From positions 196,304 through 260,303 of the forward strand of contig NZ_QBFD01000015.1 of NCBI RefSeq assembly GCF_003335585.1: a stretch of 64,000 nucleotides of DNA. Direction: 5' to 3'. A program made the position numbers and the translations under genes. This stretch comes from Sulfitobacter sp. DFL-14 (GTDB lineage Bacteria > Pseudomonadota > Alphaproteobacteria > Rhodobacterales > Rhodobacteraceae). A model generated the notes under the pieces. It was not told the origin of the DNA. It searched no databases and saw only the letters and a list, made by a program, of their open reading frames with translations. Shown piece by piece: positions 17,709 to 26,484 of the stretch (position 1 is the stretch's first letter; each line of letters begins with the position of its first letter).

Positions 17709-18230
17709 CTATTTTTTGGCGGTTGGAAAACCCGCGGCCAGCGTCGAGCGCGCATGCGCGATCAGCTTGTCGAGCATCATGTCAAAGCTCTCCACTTCCG
17801 CCAGACTCAGGGGTTCCAGCACCTTTTCATTCCGGTCAAGGACATACGCCATGGCCTGATCATATAGATCAAGCCCGATCGACGTCAGCTTCAATGCCAC
17901 CGCGCGCCCGTCACGCGGGTCGGTGGTATCAACGACCAGATGCTTGGCGGTCAACTGCTTGATCGCCCTGCTCAGCTGGCTCTTGTCCATCAACAGGATG
18001 TCGGCAACATCGCCCGCCCGCACCGGTTGCTGCGATCTGACCACCGCCAGCACCCGCCACGCCGTGAGGCTCACCCCGAACAACGCCTCTGACCAGCCGC
18101 TTGCAGACCGGTCTCCGATCGTTACCAGGGTATGCAATTTGAACGTAATCACATCCCTTATGCCCGTCACCGCAGGATGTTTCCCACGCGGGATCTCGAA
18201 TGCACCCGAGGTGTCAAAATCATTTGACAT
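17709..18230 (-). CDS. MarR-family transcriptional regulator
   Basis: The 173-residue product has the MarR winged helix: GVSLTAWRVLAVVRSQQPVRAG, DILLMDKSQLSRAIKQLTAKH, and the wing DPRDGRAVALKLTSIG. It probably binds as a dimer to the perfect palindrome at 18258-18282, which lies 28 bp before its start. The divergent neighbour is a DEAD-box helicase gene, so it may control that as well. The ligand is unknown. Confidence 0.9.
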   Translation of the reverse strand: MSNDFDTSGAFEIPRGKHPAVTGIRDVITFKLHTLVTIGDRSASGWSEALFGVSLTAWRVLAVVRSQQPVRAGDVADILLMDKSQLSRAIKQLTAKHLVVDTTDPRDGRAVALKLTSIGLDLYDQAMAYVLDRNEKVLEPLSLAEVESFDMMLDKLIAHARSTLAAGFPTAKK

Positions 18231-18257
18231 TGATTGCCTCCACCAACAGCACCCCAG

Positions 18258-18282
18258 ATATAATGGACTTTATCCATTATAT
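18258..18282. promoter_or_regulatory. MarR-type operator, perfect 10-bp inverted repeat
   Basis: The arm ATATAATGGA at 18258-18267 is repeated in perfect inversion at 18273-18282 with a 5-bp spacer (CTTTA). It lies between the divergent MarR and helicase genes and contains promoter-like AT-rich sequence. Bound MarR would therefore block transcription, most clearly of its own gene. Confidence 0.7.
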
Positions 18283-18436
18283 TCAAGCAAAATGCGAAAC
18301 CACCCTTGTTTCGACGTTGAAAAGAACCCCATGTACAAACGCGCCTGAACAACATAAGGCCTGCCCAACCCCTTCAAAGGCCGCCTCCCCGGCCCCCTGT
18401 GCGGTGCACAGCGACCTCACGAACAGGACGGACCCC

Positions 18437-20578
18437 GTGATTCAGACCATTGCCGACGCCCTTGCCGCCCAAGGCTACGATACTCTTACCCCCGTGCAGG
18501 AGGCCGTGACCGACCCCGCATTGGCCGATGCGGACCTGCTGGTCTCGGCGCAGACCGGCTCGGGCAAGACCGTGGGCTTCGGCCTTGCCATCGCGCCCAC
18601 CCTGCTGGGCGACCAGCCCCGCTTCGGCGCTGCCGGGGCACCGCTGGCCCTGATCATCGCACCGACCCGCGAACTGGCCATGCAGGTGGCCCGCGAAATC
18701 ACCTGGCTCTACGGTCAGGCGGGGGCCGTGGTCACCACCTGCGTGGGCGGCATGGACCAGCGCAGCGAACGCCGCGCCCTGGACCGTGGCGCGCATGTGG
18801 TCGTGGCCACGCCCGGGCGCCTGTGCGACCACATCAAGCGCGGCAACATCGATCTGTCCACCCTGCGCGCCGTGGTGCTGGACGAGGCAGACGAAATGCT
18901 CGACCTCGGCTTTCGCGAAGAGCTGGAGTTCATCCTCTCCGAAGCTCCCGAAGACCGCCGCACCCTGTTGTTCTCGGCCACGGTCCCGGCGGCCATCGCC
19001 AAACTGGCGCAATCCTACCAGAAGGACGCCCAGCGCATCAGCACCACCGGTGAGGCGCGCCAGCACGCGGACATCGAGTACCGCGCGCTGAACGTGCACC
19101 CCCGCGATACGGAAAACGCCATCATCAACGTGCTGCGGTTCTACGAGGCCAAGAATGCCATCGTCTTCTGCAACACCCGTGCCGCCGTGGCGCGGCTGAC
19201 CACCAAATTCACCAACCGCGGCTTTTCCGTCGTGGCCCTGTCGGGCGAGTTGACGCAATCGGAACGTACCAATGCGCTGCAGGCCCTGCGTGACGGGCGC
19301 GCGCGCGTCTGTATCGCCACCGACGTGGCCGCACGCGGCATTGACCTGCCCAACCTCGAACTGGTGATCCACGCGGATCTGCCCAGCAACGCCGATACGC
19401 TGCTGCACCGCTCCGGCCGCACCGGGCGCGCGGGACGCAAGGGGGTCTCCGCCCTGATCGTGCCGCCCAAGATGAAAACCAAGGCCAACCGCCTGCTGGG
19501 CTGGGCCAAGCTCAAGGCCGAATGGGCCGCCGCCCCCTCCGCCGAAGAGGTCAACGCCGCCGACGAGGCACGCCTGCTGTCAGACCCGGCCTGGGAAGCC
19601 CCCGTGCCGGAGGAGGCCGCCGATTTCGTCGCCAACCTGGTCGCGACCTACAGCGCCGAACAGCTTGCCACCGCTTTCGTCAACCTCTACCGCGCCCGCG
19701 CCTCCGCGCCCGAGGAACTGGCCGATCCGGGATCAAAGGACGACAGCAAGCGCCCGGCCTTCGGCCCCTCGGTCTGGTTCTCGGTCAGCCAGGGCCGCAA
19801 CGACGGGGCAGAGCCCCGCACGCTGCTGCCGATGCTGTGCCGCGCCGGCGACCTGACCAAGGACGACATCGGCGCGATCCGCGTGCAGGCCAGCCACAGC
19901 TTTGTGGAGATCCTTGCCAGTTCCGCCCCCAAGTTCCTCAATGCCCTCGGCCCCGACCGCACGGCAGAGGAAGGCGCGGTGGTCACCCAGCTGGACAAGG
20001 CCCCGGACCTGCCCAAGGGCGGACCGGCATCGCGCGCCCCACGCGCACCGAAGCCCGGCGGCCCGAAGCCGCAGCGCAAACCCGCCTATGATCCCGACGC
20101 GCCGTCACATGGCCGCGAACCCCGCGCCCCCCGCGATGCAGCGCCCATGGCAGAGACACGCGCGGAAAAGCCCAAATTCGACAAACCGAAGTTTGACAAA
20201 CCAAGAACCGATAAACCAAGGGCTGACAAACCAAAGGCGGACCGGCCAAAATTCGACAAGCCCAAAGCACCCAAGGGCGAACGCCCGCCAAAGTCGCACA
20301 AGACGGAACGCAGCCCGATGAAGCCCGGTGCCGCGCCAAAGCCCAAGGCAGACGGGTCGCCCCCCAAGGCGAAGGCTGTGTGGAAGAAGGACGGGCCAAA
20401 GTCTGACGCACCGCGCCGGGCTGCCCCGGCGGGCGACGGCAAACCGGCCAAGAAAACCTATCAACGCGCGGGCGATCCCTCGAAACGCTTCACCCCGCCG
20501 CACAAGATGGGCAAGCCCGGCGCCAAACCCGCGCGCGGCAAACCCGCAGGCGGCAAGGGCAATTTCAAGCCGAAGTAA
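18437..20578 (+). CDS. DEAD-box RNA helicase with DbpA-like RNA-binding domain and basic tail
   Basis: The 713-residue product has all helicase motifs: Q-motif LTPVQ, Walker A AQTGSGKT ending at 45, PTREL, ATPGR, DEAD at 149-152, SAT at 180-182 and HRSGRTGR at 324-331. A DbpA-type RNA-binding module follows (PSVWFSVSQGRNDGAE, TLLPMLCRAGDLTKDDIGAI, about 430-500). The last 190 residues are Lys/Pro-rich with repeats of KFDKPK and DKPR. Such enzymes unwind rRNA or mRNA duplexes in ribosome assembly or cold adaptation. The start is taken as GTG 18437 with AGGACGG upstream. The frame opens earlier, through the MarR operator, which is unlikely to be coding. Confidence 0.85.
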   Translation: MIQTIADALAAQGYDTLTPVQEAVTDPALADADLLVSAQTGSGKTVGFGLAIAPTLLGDQPRFGAAGAPLALIIAPTRELAMQVAREITWLYGQAGAVVTTCVGGMDQRSERRALDRGAHVVVATPGRLCDHIKRGNIDLSTLRAVVLDEADEMLDLGFREELEFILSEAPEDRRTLLFSATVPAAIAKLAQSYQKDAQRISTTGEARQHADIEYRALNVHPRDTENAIINVLRFYEAKNAIVFCNTRAAVARLTTKFTNRGFSVVALSGELTQSERTNALQALRDGRARVCIATDVAARGIDLPNLELVIHADLPSNADTLLHRSGRTGRAGRKGVSALIVPPKMKTKANRLLGWAKLKAEWAAAPSAEEVNAADEARLLSDPAWEAPVPEEAADFVANLVATYSAEQLATAFVNLYRARASAPEELADPGSKDDSKRPAFGPSVWFSVSQGRNDGAEPRTLLPMLCRAGDLTKDDIGAIRVQASHSFVEILASSAPKFLNALGPDRTAEEGAVVTQLDKAPDLPKGGPASRAPRAPKPGGPKPQRKPAYDPDAPSHGREPRAPRDAAPMAETRAEKPKFDKPKFDKPRTDKPRADKPKADRPKFDKPKAPKGERPPKSHKTERSPMKPGAAPKPKADGSPPKAKAVWKKDGPKSDAPRRAAPAGDGKPAKKTYQRAGDPSKRFTPPHKMGKPGAKPARGKPAGGKGNFKPK

Positions 20579-20596
20579 GACGCCCGGGGCAAGGAA

Positions 20597-20640
20597 CCGG
20601 AGTTTTCAAAAACTCCGGCCCGATTTTTTCAAAAAATCGG
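20597..20640. terminator. Two back-to-back palindromes between convergent helicase and tauC genes
   Basis: CCGGAGTTTT at 20597-20606 pairs perfectly with 20609-20618. CCGATTTTTT at 20620-20629 pairs perfectly with 20631-20640. Each has an A/T block next to a G/C base, so both could act as bidirectional terminators for the rightward helicase and the leftward tauABC operon. Confidence 0.65.
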
Positions 20641-20673
20641 CGCGTCCAGCGCCGGAGGGATAATCCGCAGGGG

Positions 20674-21948
20674 TTATCCCTTTCCTTTCCAGGGCACCAG
20701 GAACCGTTCAGCCGCCCGCATCAGCATGTCGATGCCAAAGCCGATGACGCCGATCAGGATGATCCCCATGATCACGATATCGGTGTTCTGGAACTTGGAT
20801 GCGGTCATGATCATCATGCCCGCCCCCTGCTCCGCTGCAACCAGTTCCGCCGCCACAACCGTGCCCCAGCAAACCCCCATGGCGACACGCGCCCCGGTGA
20901 ATATTTCAGGCAGCGAATTGGGGATGATGACATAGCGCATCACCTGCCACTTGCTGGCCCCCAGCGAATAGGCCGCATGCACCTTGGAAATCTTGACGCC
21001 CGACACGCCCGAGCGTGCCGCAATCGCCATGATCCACAGGGCCGCGAGGAACAGCAGGATGATCTTGCCCGCCTCGCCGATGCCGGCCCAGATGATCACC
21101 AGCGGGATCAGCGCAAGGGGCGGCACCGGGCGCATGAACTCCACGATCGGGTCGAACCAGCCTCTGAACCAGTTGCTCAGCCCCATCGCATAGCCCAGCG
21201 GAATCCCCACGACAGCGCCCAGCAGGAACCCCAGGATCACCCGGAACAGCGAATAGCCCAGATGCTCCAACAGCGTGAAATTGCGGAACCCGTCGCGCAT
21301 GATCTGAAGCGTTCTGCTCCAGACCACTTCGGGGGCGGGCAGGTACAAAGGCTCCATCTGCCAGCCGCGCGCGGGCTGGAAATTGGGTGTCCCCTTGTCC
21401 GACAGGGTCACGGCCCCATCCGCTGTCTGAACCGTCCCCCCGGGGGCGATCTTCTGACCGTCGATGGCAATCACCTCGGCCCCGTCGCCCTTTTTCAGCG
21501 CATCGTTGGCATCGACCCGGATCAACCCGCTGCGCCATTGCGCAATGGCGATGGAATCGTCCTTGGCAAAGCCCTCTCCCGGCGGCACCTCGGGCGCCTC
21601 CGCAGGCGCGCCGCGCGGATGAACCACCACCGTCACCGTGGCATCGTCAGGCGCCTGCCCCGGCGCCTGGGCGGTATAGGTAAAGGTGGTTGTCCCCACA
21701 AAGGCACCCGGCGCATGCAGGAAGGAGGGCAGCAGGCTGGACCCGGTAAAGACCCCCCACATCACAAAGATCGTCAGGATCGACACCACACCGGCAACCC
21801 GGTTTGGCCGCACGGCACTTTCATCCCCGAAGGTCACTGTTTTCAACGAGGTATAATCCTGCGCCGTCTTCTGCAGCACGCGGGTCACGACAAAGGCGCT
21901 GACGACAAAGATGGCAACATAGATCGCGAGGAAGAACAGACCGGTCAT
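20674..21948 (-). CDS. tauC: Taurine ABC transporter permease with large periplasmic insert
   Basis: The 424-residue product has the binding-protein-dependent permease core in its C-terminal half. The EAA-like loop reads AYSLGASKWQVMRYVIIPNSL, and the core includes LGFLLGAVVGIPLGYAMGLS and PVPPLALIPLVIIWAGIGE. It is much longer than Escherichia coli TauC because of an N-terminal part with two membrane segments and a hydrophilic stretch of about 110 residues (about 85-195). It works with TauA and TauB to import taurine. Its start overlaps the tauB stop by 4 bp. Confidence 0.88.
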   Translation of the reverse strand: MTGLFFLAIYVAIFVVSAFVVTRVLQKTAQDYTSLKTVTFGDESAVRPNRVAGVVSILTIFVMWGVFTGSSLLPSFLHAPGAFVGTTTFTYTAQAPGQAPDDATVTVVVHPRGAPAEAPEVPPGEGFAKDDSIAIAQWRSGLIRVDANDALKKGDGAEVIAIDGQKIAPGGTVQTADGAVTLSDKGTPNFQPARGWQMEPLYLPAPEVVWSRTLQIMRDGFRNFTLLEHLGYSLFRVILGFLLGAVVGIPLGYAMGLSNWFRGWFDPIVEFMRPVPPLALIPLVIIWAGIGEAGKIILLFLAALWIMAIAARSGVSGVKISKVHAAYSLGASKWQVMRYVIIPNSLPEIFTGARVAMGVCWGTVVAAELVAAEQGAGMMIMTASKFQNTDIVIMGIILIGVIGFGIDMLMRAAERFLVPWKGKG

Positions 21949-22823
21949 GCCGCGTCCTCCTTGGTGCCCATGATCTCCTCTTCCATGTCCCAGATCATGT
22001 TGAGTATCTCTTCGCGGCGCGGCCCGAATTCGGGATGTTTCTTGACCTCCCGCAGGTCCGCATTCACGCCCAGCTCCGCAAAGGGCAGGCGGTATTCCTT
22101 GTGAATGCGCCCCGGCCGGGGGGCCATCACGATCAGCCGCTCACCCAGCAGCAACGCCTCCTCGACCGAATGGGTGATCAGGATGATGGTCTTGCCGGTC
22201 TCTTTCCACAGCTTCAGCACGAGGCTCTGCATCTTCTCGCGGGTCAGCGCATCCAGCGCACCCAGCGGTTCGTCCATCAGGATGACGTCAGGGTCATTGG
22301 CCAGGCATCGCGCCAGCGCCACACGCTGCTGCATCCCGCCCGACAGTTCGTAAACCGCCTTTTCCTTGAAATCCTGCAGGCCCACCACATCCAGCAGGCG
22401 ATTCACCGTCTCGGCCTTGTCGTTCTTGGGCATCCCCTTCATCGAGGGGCCAAAGCCCACATTCTCCCGCACCGACATCCACTCGAACAGTGCCCCTTGC
22501 TGAAACACCATGCCGCGTTCCGCATCCGGGCCGGTGATCTGGTGGCCGTTCAGGGTCATCTTGCCGCCGGTGGGGGCCAGGAACCCGGCCACGATGTTCA
22601 ACAGGGTGGTCTTGCCGCATCCGGACGGGCCAAGCACGCTCAACAATTCGCCGGCCTTGAGGTCCACCGTCACGTTCTGCAGGGCCTGCACATGGCCGCC
22701 CCCCGGCAGATCAAAACGCATGGAGAGATTGTCGATGGAAAGTCCGCTCATCATTTCGGCTTTCTGCCCGGCGGGCAATGGGGCGGGTGGACCCGCCTCA
22801 GTTTCGTTAGGTCGCCAGATCAT
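21945..22823 (-). CDS. tauB: Taurine ABC transporter ATP-binding protein
   Basis: The 292-residue product is an ABC ATPase of the nitrate/sulfonate/taurine group. Walker A GPSGCGKT is at 65-72, the signature LSGGMQQR at 160-167, Walker B ILMDEP at 181-186 and the switch histidine at H218. The N-terminal 24 residues before MMSGLSIDNL are not conserved-looking, so the true start may be one of the ATGs near 22751-22754. Neither option has a strong ribosome site. It lies between tauA (39 bp upstream) and tauC (4-bp overlap). Confidence 0.92.
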   Translation of the reverse strand: MIWRPNETEAGPPAPLPAGQKAEMMSGLSIDNLSMRFDLPGGGHVQALQNVTVDLKAGELLSVLGPSGCGKTTLLNIVAGFLAPTGGKMTLNGHQITGPDAERGMVFQQGALFEWMSVRENVGFGPSMKGMPKNDKAETVNRLLDVVGLQDFKEKAVYELSGGMQQRVALARCLANDPDVILMDEPLGALDALTREKMQSLVLKLWKETGKTIILITHSVEEALLLGERLIVMAPRPGRIHKEYRLPFAELGVNADLREVKKHPEFGPRREEILNMIWDMEEEIMGTKEDAA

Positions 22824-22862
22824 CGGGACCGGTGCAGAGAAATCCGCACCGGCCCCGAACCT

Positions 22863-23882
22863 TCACGAACCGCTGTCCATCATCTCCTTGGCCGCTGTCA
22901 GCGGCGCGGTGTTGACGGCACCTTCATAGCTGTCCAACGCAGAATCGATGGAGCCTGCCGCGACAAAGACCTCGGCCACACCTTTCATGAAGGTCGCCGC
23001 ATTGCCGCCCAGCCAGCGTTCGGAAAGCTGATCTTCCACGGTGGGGAACTTGAAGGTCGCAATCGCCGACCGCGCCGCTTCCATATCCATGCCGGATTGC
23101 TCCGCGATCTGGGCCAGCATCTCGTCACTGGGGTCGGCCGCCCATTGCGCATTGGCCTCGGCAGAGACTTTCAGGAACTTGGCCAGTTCCTCGCCGTTTT
23201 CCGCCGCATAAGACGCAGGCACGGAGGTCACGTCGAACACCAGGATGCCCAGTTCTTCCTTTTCATCGCCGGTCAGCAGAACGTTGCCATATTCCTTCAT
23301 CCGCGTCAGGCCACCGCCATAGCCGCAGGCGAAATCGACCGCGCCCTGGCTCAGCGCGGCGGCACCTTCCGGCGGTGCCATGTCGACGATCTGCAGGCTG
23401 TCCAGCGACACGCCGAAGTGGTCCATCTGGCGCAGGAAGCCATAATGCGCCGCCGTGCCCAGCGGCACGGCAACCTTCTTGCCCGCCAGTTCGGACGCGC
23501 TGTCCTTGTCGATCTCCAGATCGGCCTTCACCACGCAATTGTCATTGTCGGAATAGGACACGGCCACATCGACCACCTGGATGTCCTGCCCGCCCGAGGC
23601 GGCCACGACGAAGGGCGGCACACCCTGGCTGATTGAAATCTGCACATCGCCCGAAGCCATGGCGGCGGACATCGCGGTGCCGGTCTCGAAAGAGACCCAG
23701 TTGATCTTCTTGCCCAGCGCTTCCTCATAGGCACCCGACGCCTTGGCCGCCAGCAACGGCATCGGCCATTCGAGGAAATAGGCGACGGTGATCTCGCCGG
23801 AATGGGCATCCGCCAATGCGGCCTGACCGGTCAGGGCCATCACGGCGCCGGCGACAAAACTGGTGGTGGTTTTCTTGATCAT
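22863..23882 (-). CDS. tauA: Taurine ABC transporter substrate-binding protein
   Basis: The 339-residue product has a Sec signal peptide (MIKKTTTSFVAGAVMALTGQ, cut near ALADA). The mature part is an SsuA/TauA/NMT1-type binding protein: EITVAYFLEWPMPLLAAKASG, QGVPPFVVAASGGQDIQVVD and VPLGTAAHYGFLRQMD. It captures taurine in the periplasm for TauBC. A strong AAAGGGAG site precedes the ATG. It is the first gene of the leftward tauABC operon, and its divergence from tpa supports the substrate assignment. Confidence 0.92.
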   Translation of the reverse strand: MIKKTTTSFVAGAVMALTGQAALADAHSGEITVAYFLEWPMPLLAAKASGAYEEALGKKINWVSFETGTAMSAAMASGDVQISISQGVPPFVVAASGGQDIQVVDVAVSYSDNDNCVVKADLEIDKDSASELAGKKVAVPLGTAAHYGFLRQMDHFGVSLDSLQIVDMAPPEGAAALSQGAVDFACGYGGGLTRMKEYGNVLLTGDEKEELGILVFDVTSVPASYAAENGEELAKFLKVSAEANAQWAADPSDEMLAQIAEQSGMDMEAARSAIATFKFPTVEDQLSERWLGGNAATFMKGVAEVFVAAGSIDSALDSYEGAVNTAPLTAAKEMMDSGS

Positions 23883-24457
23883 TGTAATCTCCCTTTGATC
23901 TTATTTACGGACATTGGCTGCCCGTTATTGGGTCGTATCGTCTCAATTTGTAATGCCAAGTTGGGCGTTATCCTGCGCGAAAATGCAAGGGACGCCGCGC
24001 TCACCTTCAAATTTCTGCCTTGTTTTCTCGTTTGTTCCGGTTTTCGCACGACCGCTGACTGATGTTTGGGCAGAGCCAAGGGGACATTTCAGCAAACCCG
24101 ATTTCGCCATTCGGAACATCAAAATCCGATCTGACCTGGCTCCCGATCCTGTGAGCGATCACGCCGCGAACAAACGTCCAACCGGCGGCGGTGCATGAGT
24201 CCAGTTTGTCACCAAGCTGACCATTCCGCCACCACCTTCTGCCGCACCGCAGGTATGATTTGCCGCACAATCCGCCTTGTGGTGAGGGTTTCTTGCTGAT
24301 GGGACCCTTGCCTCATTAGACACGCCCGAATTCTGGCGCTACGAATGGGGCAGGTCTGGCCCTACTTGATTCTACCCGAAACCCGCAGACAGTTGGGCAG
24401 ACGGGGCCGGATGCGCCCTGAATTCACCCGCTCTCCCAGCGAAGAAAGGTCCTATCC
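23883..24457. other. Divergent tauA/tpa control region
   Basis: This 575-bp stretch has no convincing gene. Its right end holds a pair of TauR-like motifs 23 bp apart, listed separately. On the tauA side I could not find a matching motif, so tauABC may be controlled from the distant pair or by another site. Confidence 0.5.
24333..24365 (+). promoter_or_regulatory. Predicted TauR operator upstream of tpa (direct repeats)
   Basis: CTGGCGCTAC at 24333-24342 and CTGGCCCTAC at 24356-24365 are direct repeats with starts 23 bp apart, about 92-125 bp before the tpa start. They resemble the CTGGACYTAA direct repeats that I recall being described for TauR of Rhodobacter capsulatus. The same arrangement occurs before xsc. 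Confidence 0.55.
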
Positions 24458-25849
24458 ATGGATGGCAATTTCAACGAGAACGATATTTCCCGCGTGGTAG
24501 AATCCGACCGCGCGCATATCTGGCACCACCTGAGCCAGCACAAGCCCTACGAGACCACCGATCCCCGCATCATTGTCGAAGGCAAGGGCATGCGCGTCTG
24601 GGACCAGAAGGGCAAGGAACACCTCGATGCCGTTTCCGGCGGCGTCTGGACAGTCAACGTCGGCTACGGCCGCGAGCGTATCGCCAATGCCGTGCGCGAC
24701 CAGCTGATCAAGCTCAATTACTTCGCAGGCTCCGCCGGCTCCATCCCCGGCTCCAACTTCGCCGAGATGCTCATCGACAAGATGCCGGGCATGAGCCGCG
24801 TCTATTATTGCAACTCGGGGTCCGAGGCGAACGAGAAGGGCTTCAAGATGGTCCGCCAGATCGCGCACAAGCGTTACGGCGGCAAGAAACACAAGATCCT
24901 CTACCGCGACCGCGACTACCACGGCACCACCATCGGCGCGCTGTCGGCGGGCGGTCAGGACGAACGCAATGCGCAATACGGCCCCTTCACCCCCGGCTTT
25001 GTCCGCGTGCCGCATTGCCTGGAATACCGCAGCTTTGAGCAGGACGGCGCACCTCAGGAAAACTATGGCGTCTGGGCCGCTGACCAGATCGAAAAGGTGA
25101 TCCTGGCCGAGGGGCCCGATACCGTCGGCGGCCTGTGCCTTGAACCCGTGACCGCCGGCGGCGGCGTCATCACGCCCCCGGAAGGCTATTGGGAACGTGT
25201 GCAGGAAATCTGCCGCAAATACGACATCCTGCTGCACATCGACGAGGTTGTCTGCGGTGTGGGCCGCACCGGCACCTGGTTCGGCTACCAGAACTACGGC
25301 ATCCAGCCGGACATGGTGACAATGGCCAAGGGGGTCGCATCCGGCTACGCCGCAATCGCCTGCCTTGTCACCACCGAAGAGGTGTTCAACATGTTCAAGG
25401 ACGATGCCGCCGACCCGCTGAACTACTTCCGCGACATCTCCACCTTCGGGGGCTGCACCGCCGGGCCGACCGCAGGCATCGAGAACATGAAGATCATCGA
25501 AGACGAGAATCTGCTGCAGAACACCACCGACATGGGCCATTACATGCTGGACCAACTGCAGGCGCTGGCCGACAAACACGCCGTCATCGGCCAGGTGCGC
25601 GGCAAGGGCCTGTTCCTGGGCGCAGAGCTTGTCACTGATCGCAACAGCCGCGAACCCGTCGCTGAAAAGCTGGTGCAGCAGGTGGTGGGCGATTGCATGG
25701 GACAGGGTGTCATCATCGGCGCCACCAACCGCTCCCTGCCGGGCAAGAACAACACGCTGTGCTTCTCGCCCGCGCTGATCGCGAAAAAGGACGACATCGA
25801 CCAGATCGTCGAAGCGGTGGACGGGGCGCTGGGCCGCGTCTTCGCCTGA
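24458..25849 (+). CDS. tpa: Taurine:pyruvate aminotransferase
   Basis: The 463-residue product is a class III (omega) PLP aminotransferase. It shows NSGSEANEKGFKM at about 119-131, D262 in HIDEVVCGVGRTG and the PLP lysine K291 in VTMAKGVASGYA. It converts taurine plus pyruvate to sulfoacetaldehyde plus L-alanine in the cytoplasm. The assignment over other omega-aminotransferases rests on the neighbourhood: tauABC upstream and tauR, xsc and soeABC downstream. GAAGAAAGG lies before the ATG. Confidence 0.94.
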   Translation: MDGNFNENDISRVVESDRAHIWHHLSQHKPYETTDPRIIVEGKGMRVWDQKGKEHLDAVSGGVWTVNVGYGRERIANAVRDQLIKLNYFAGSAGSIPGSNFAEMLIDKMPGMSRVYYCNSGSEANEKGFKMVRQIAHKRYGGKKHKILYRDRDYHGTTIGALSAGGQDERNAQYGPFTPGFVRVPHCLEYRSFEQDGAPQENYGVWAADQIEKVILAEGPDTVGGLCLEPVTAGGGVITPPEGYWERVQEICRKYDILLHIDEVVCGVGRTGTWFGYQNYGIQPDMVTMAKGVASGYAAIACLVTTEEVFNMFKDDAADPLNYFRDISTFGGCTAGPTAGIENMKIIEDENLLQNTTDMGHYMLDQLQALADKHAVIGQVRGKGLFLGAELVTDRNSREPVAEKLVQQVVGDCMGQGVIIGATNRSLPGKNNTLCFSPALIAKKDDIDQIVEAVDGALGRVFA

Positions 25850-25886
25850 ACAACCGGGCGCTCAGCGCTTTCTTGCCAATAGAAAC

Positions 25887-25916
25887 AGAGGCCGGGCTTG
25901 ACCCGGCCTTTGATTT
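25887..25916 (+). terminator. Rho-independent terminator after tpa
   Basis: GGCCGGG at 25890-25896 and CCCGGCC at 25902-25908 form a perfect 7-bp stem with loop CTTGA, followed by TTTGATTT. Confidence 0.85.
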
Positions 25917-26008
25917 ATCCGACCCACGCCATGTCTTGCCCGAACAAGATACGCGACCCTGCCAGATGGCTGTTCTCCGCCGATAAACCGGTCGGATAAA
26001 AATTTGTC

Positions 26009-26034
26009 TGAACTTTTCTGGAACGGATCGCGTT
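26009..26034 (+). promoter_or_regulatory. Possible EcfG-type general stress promoter
   Basis: TGAAC at 26009-26013 is followed after 17 bp by CGTT at 26031-26034, about 30 bp before the lipoprotein start. This is one mismatch from the GGAAC-N16/17-CGTT pattern of alphaproteobacterial EcfG promoters. It is suggestive only. Confidence 0.3.
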
Positions 26035-26064
26035 AACCCACGAGCAACAATTCGGGAGACCAAA

Positions 26065-26328
26065 ATGAAAAAGCTTCTTATCGCCATCCCCATGATCGCC
26101 GCACTTGCAGCCTGTGAACCGGGCGGTCCAAATCAGGGCGCCCTGACCGGTGCTGCTCTTGGTGCCGCGACAGGCGCTGCCGTTTCCGGCGGTGACGATC
26201 GCGTGGCTGGCGCGCTGATCGGCGGTGCCGTTGGTGCCGCTGCCGGGAACTATATCGGCAAGACCCAGACGGGCACCTGTGTTTACCAGCGTCCCGATGG
26301 TTCGCGCTATACGGCTGCCTGCCCGTAA
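26065..26328 (+). CDS. Small lipoprotein with glycine-zipper motif
   Basis: The 87-residue product has a lipoprotein signal: MKKLLIAIPM, then lipobox LAAC with the lipidated cysteine C17. The mature part is a glycine zipper (GALTGAALGAATGAAVSG and GALIGGAVGAAAGNYIGK) and a short tail with a Cys pair (GTCVYQ and TAACP). Similar 17-kDa-antigen-like zippers sit in the outer membrane and are often stress-linked. A GGGAGA site precedes the ATG. The zipper resembles that of the OmpA lipoprotein at 43675-44346. It lies between tpa and tauR but has its own terminator, so a link to taurine is unlikely. Confidence 0.85.
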   Translation: MKKLLIAIPMIAALAACEPGGPNQGALTGAALGAATGAAVSGGDDRVAGALIGGAVGAAAGNYIGKTQTGTCVYQRPDGSRYTAACP

Positions 26329-26355
26329 GCCTGAACATCCCTCCAAGGATTGGTT

Positions 26356-26388
26356 GGGCTTCGCCGCAAGGCGGGGCCCTTCTTCATT
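26356..26388 (+). terminator. Terminator of the glycine-zipper lipoprotein gene
   Basis: A 10-pair stem (26356-26365 with 2670-79 of the same line, i.e. 26370-26379; two G-U pairs) closes on a GCAA tetraloop and is followed by the T-rich TTCTTCATTT. Confidence 0.8.
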
Positions 26389-26484
26389 TCGGCCCTTATT
26401 GACACCCATGCGTGTGGACCGAGACCACGGCACGCTGAACCGCGTTGTCGGGCGCGGGACAGGTGCCAGGTAATCCAGTCCTGT

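Noticed and set aside
22035..23636. Plus-strand open frame of 533 codons opposite tauB and tauA
   Set aside because: Antisense shadow of conserved transporter genes, with no family features.
23914..24198. Plus-strand frame of 94 codons in the tauA/tpa control region
   Set aside because: No family features and no ribosome site. It lies in a region expected to be regulatory.
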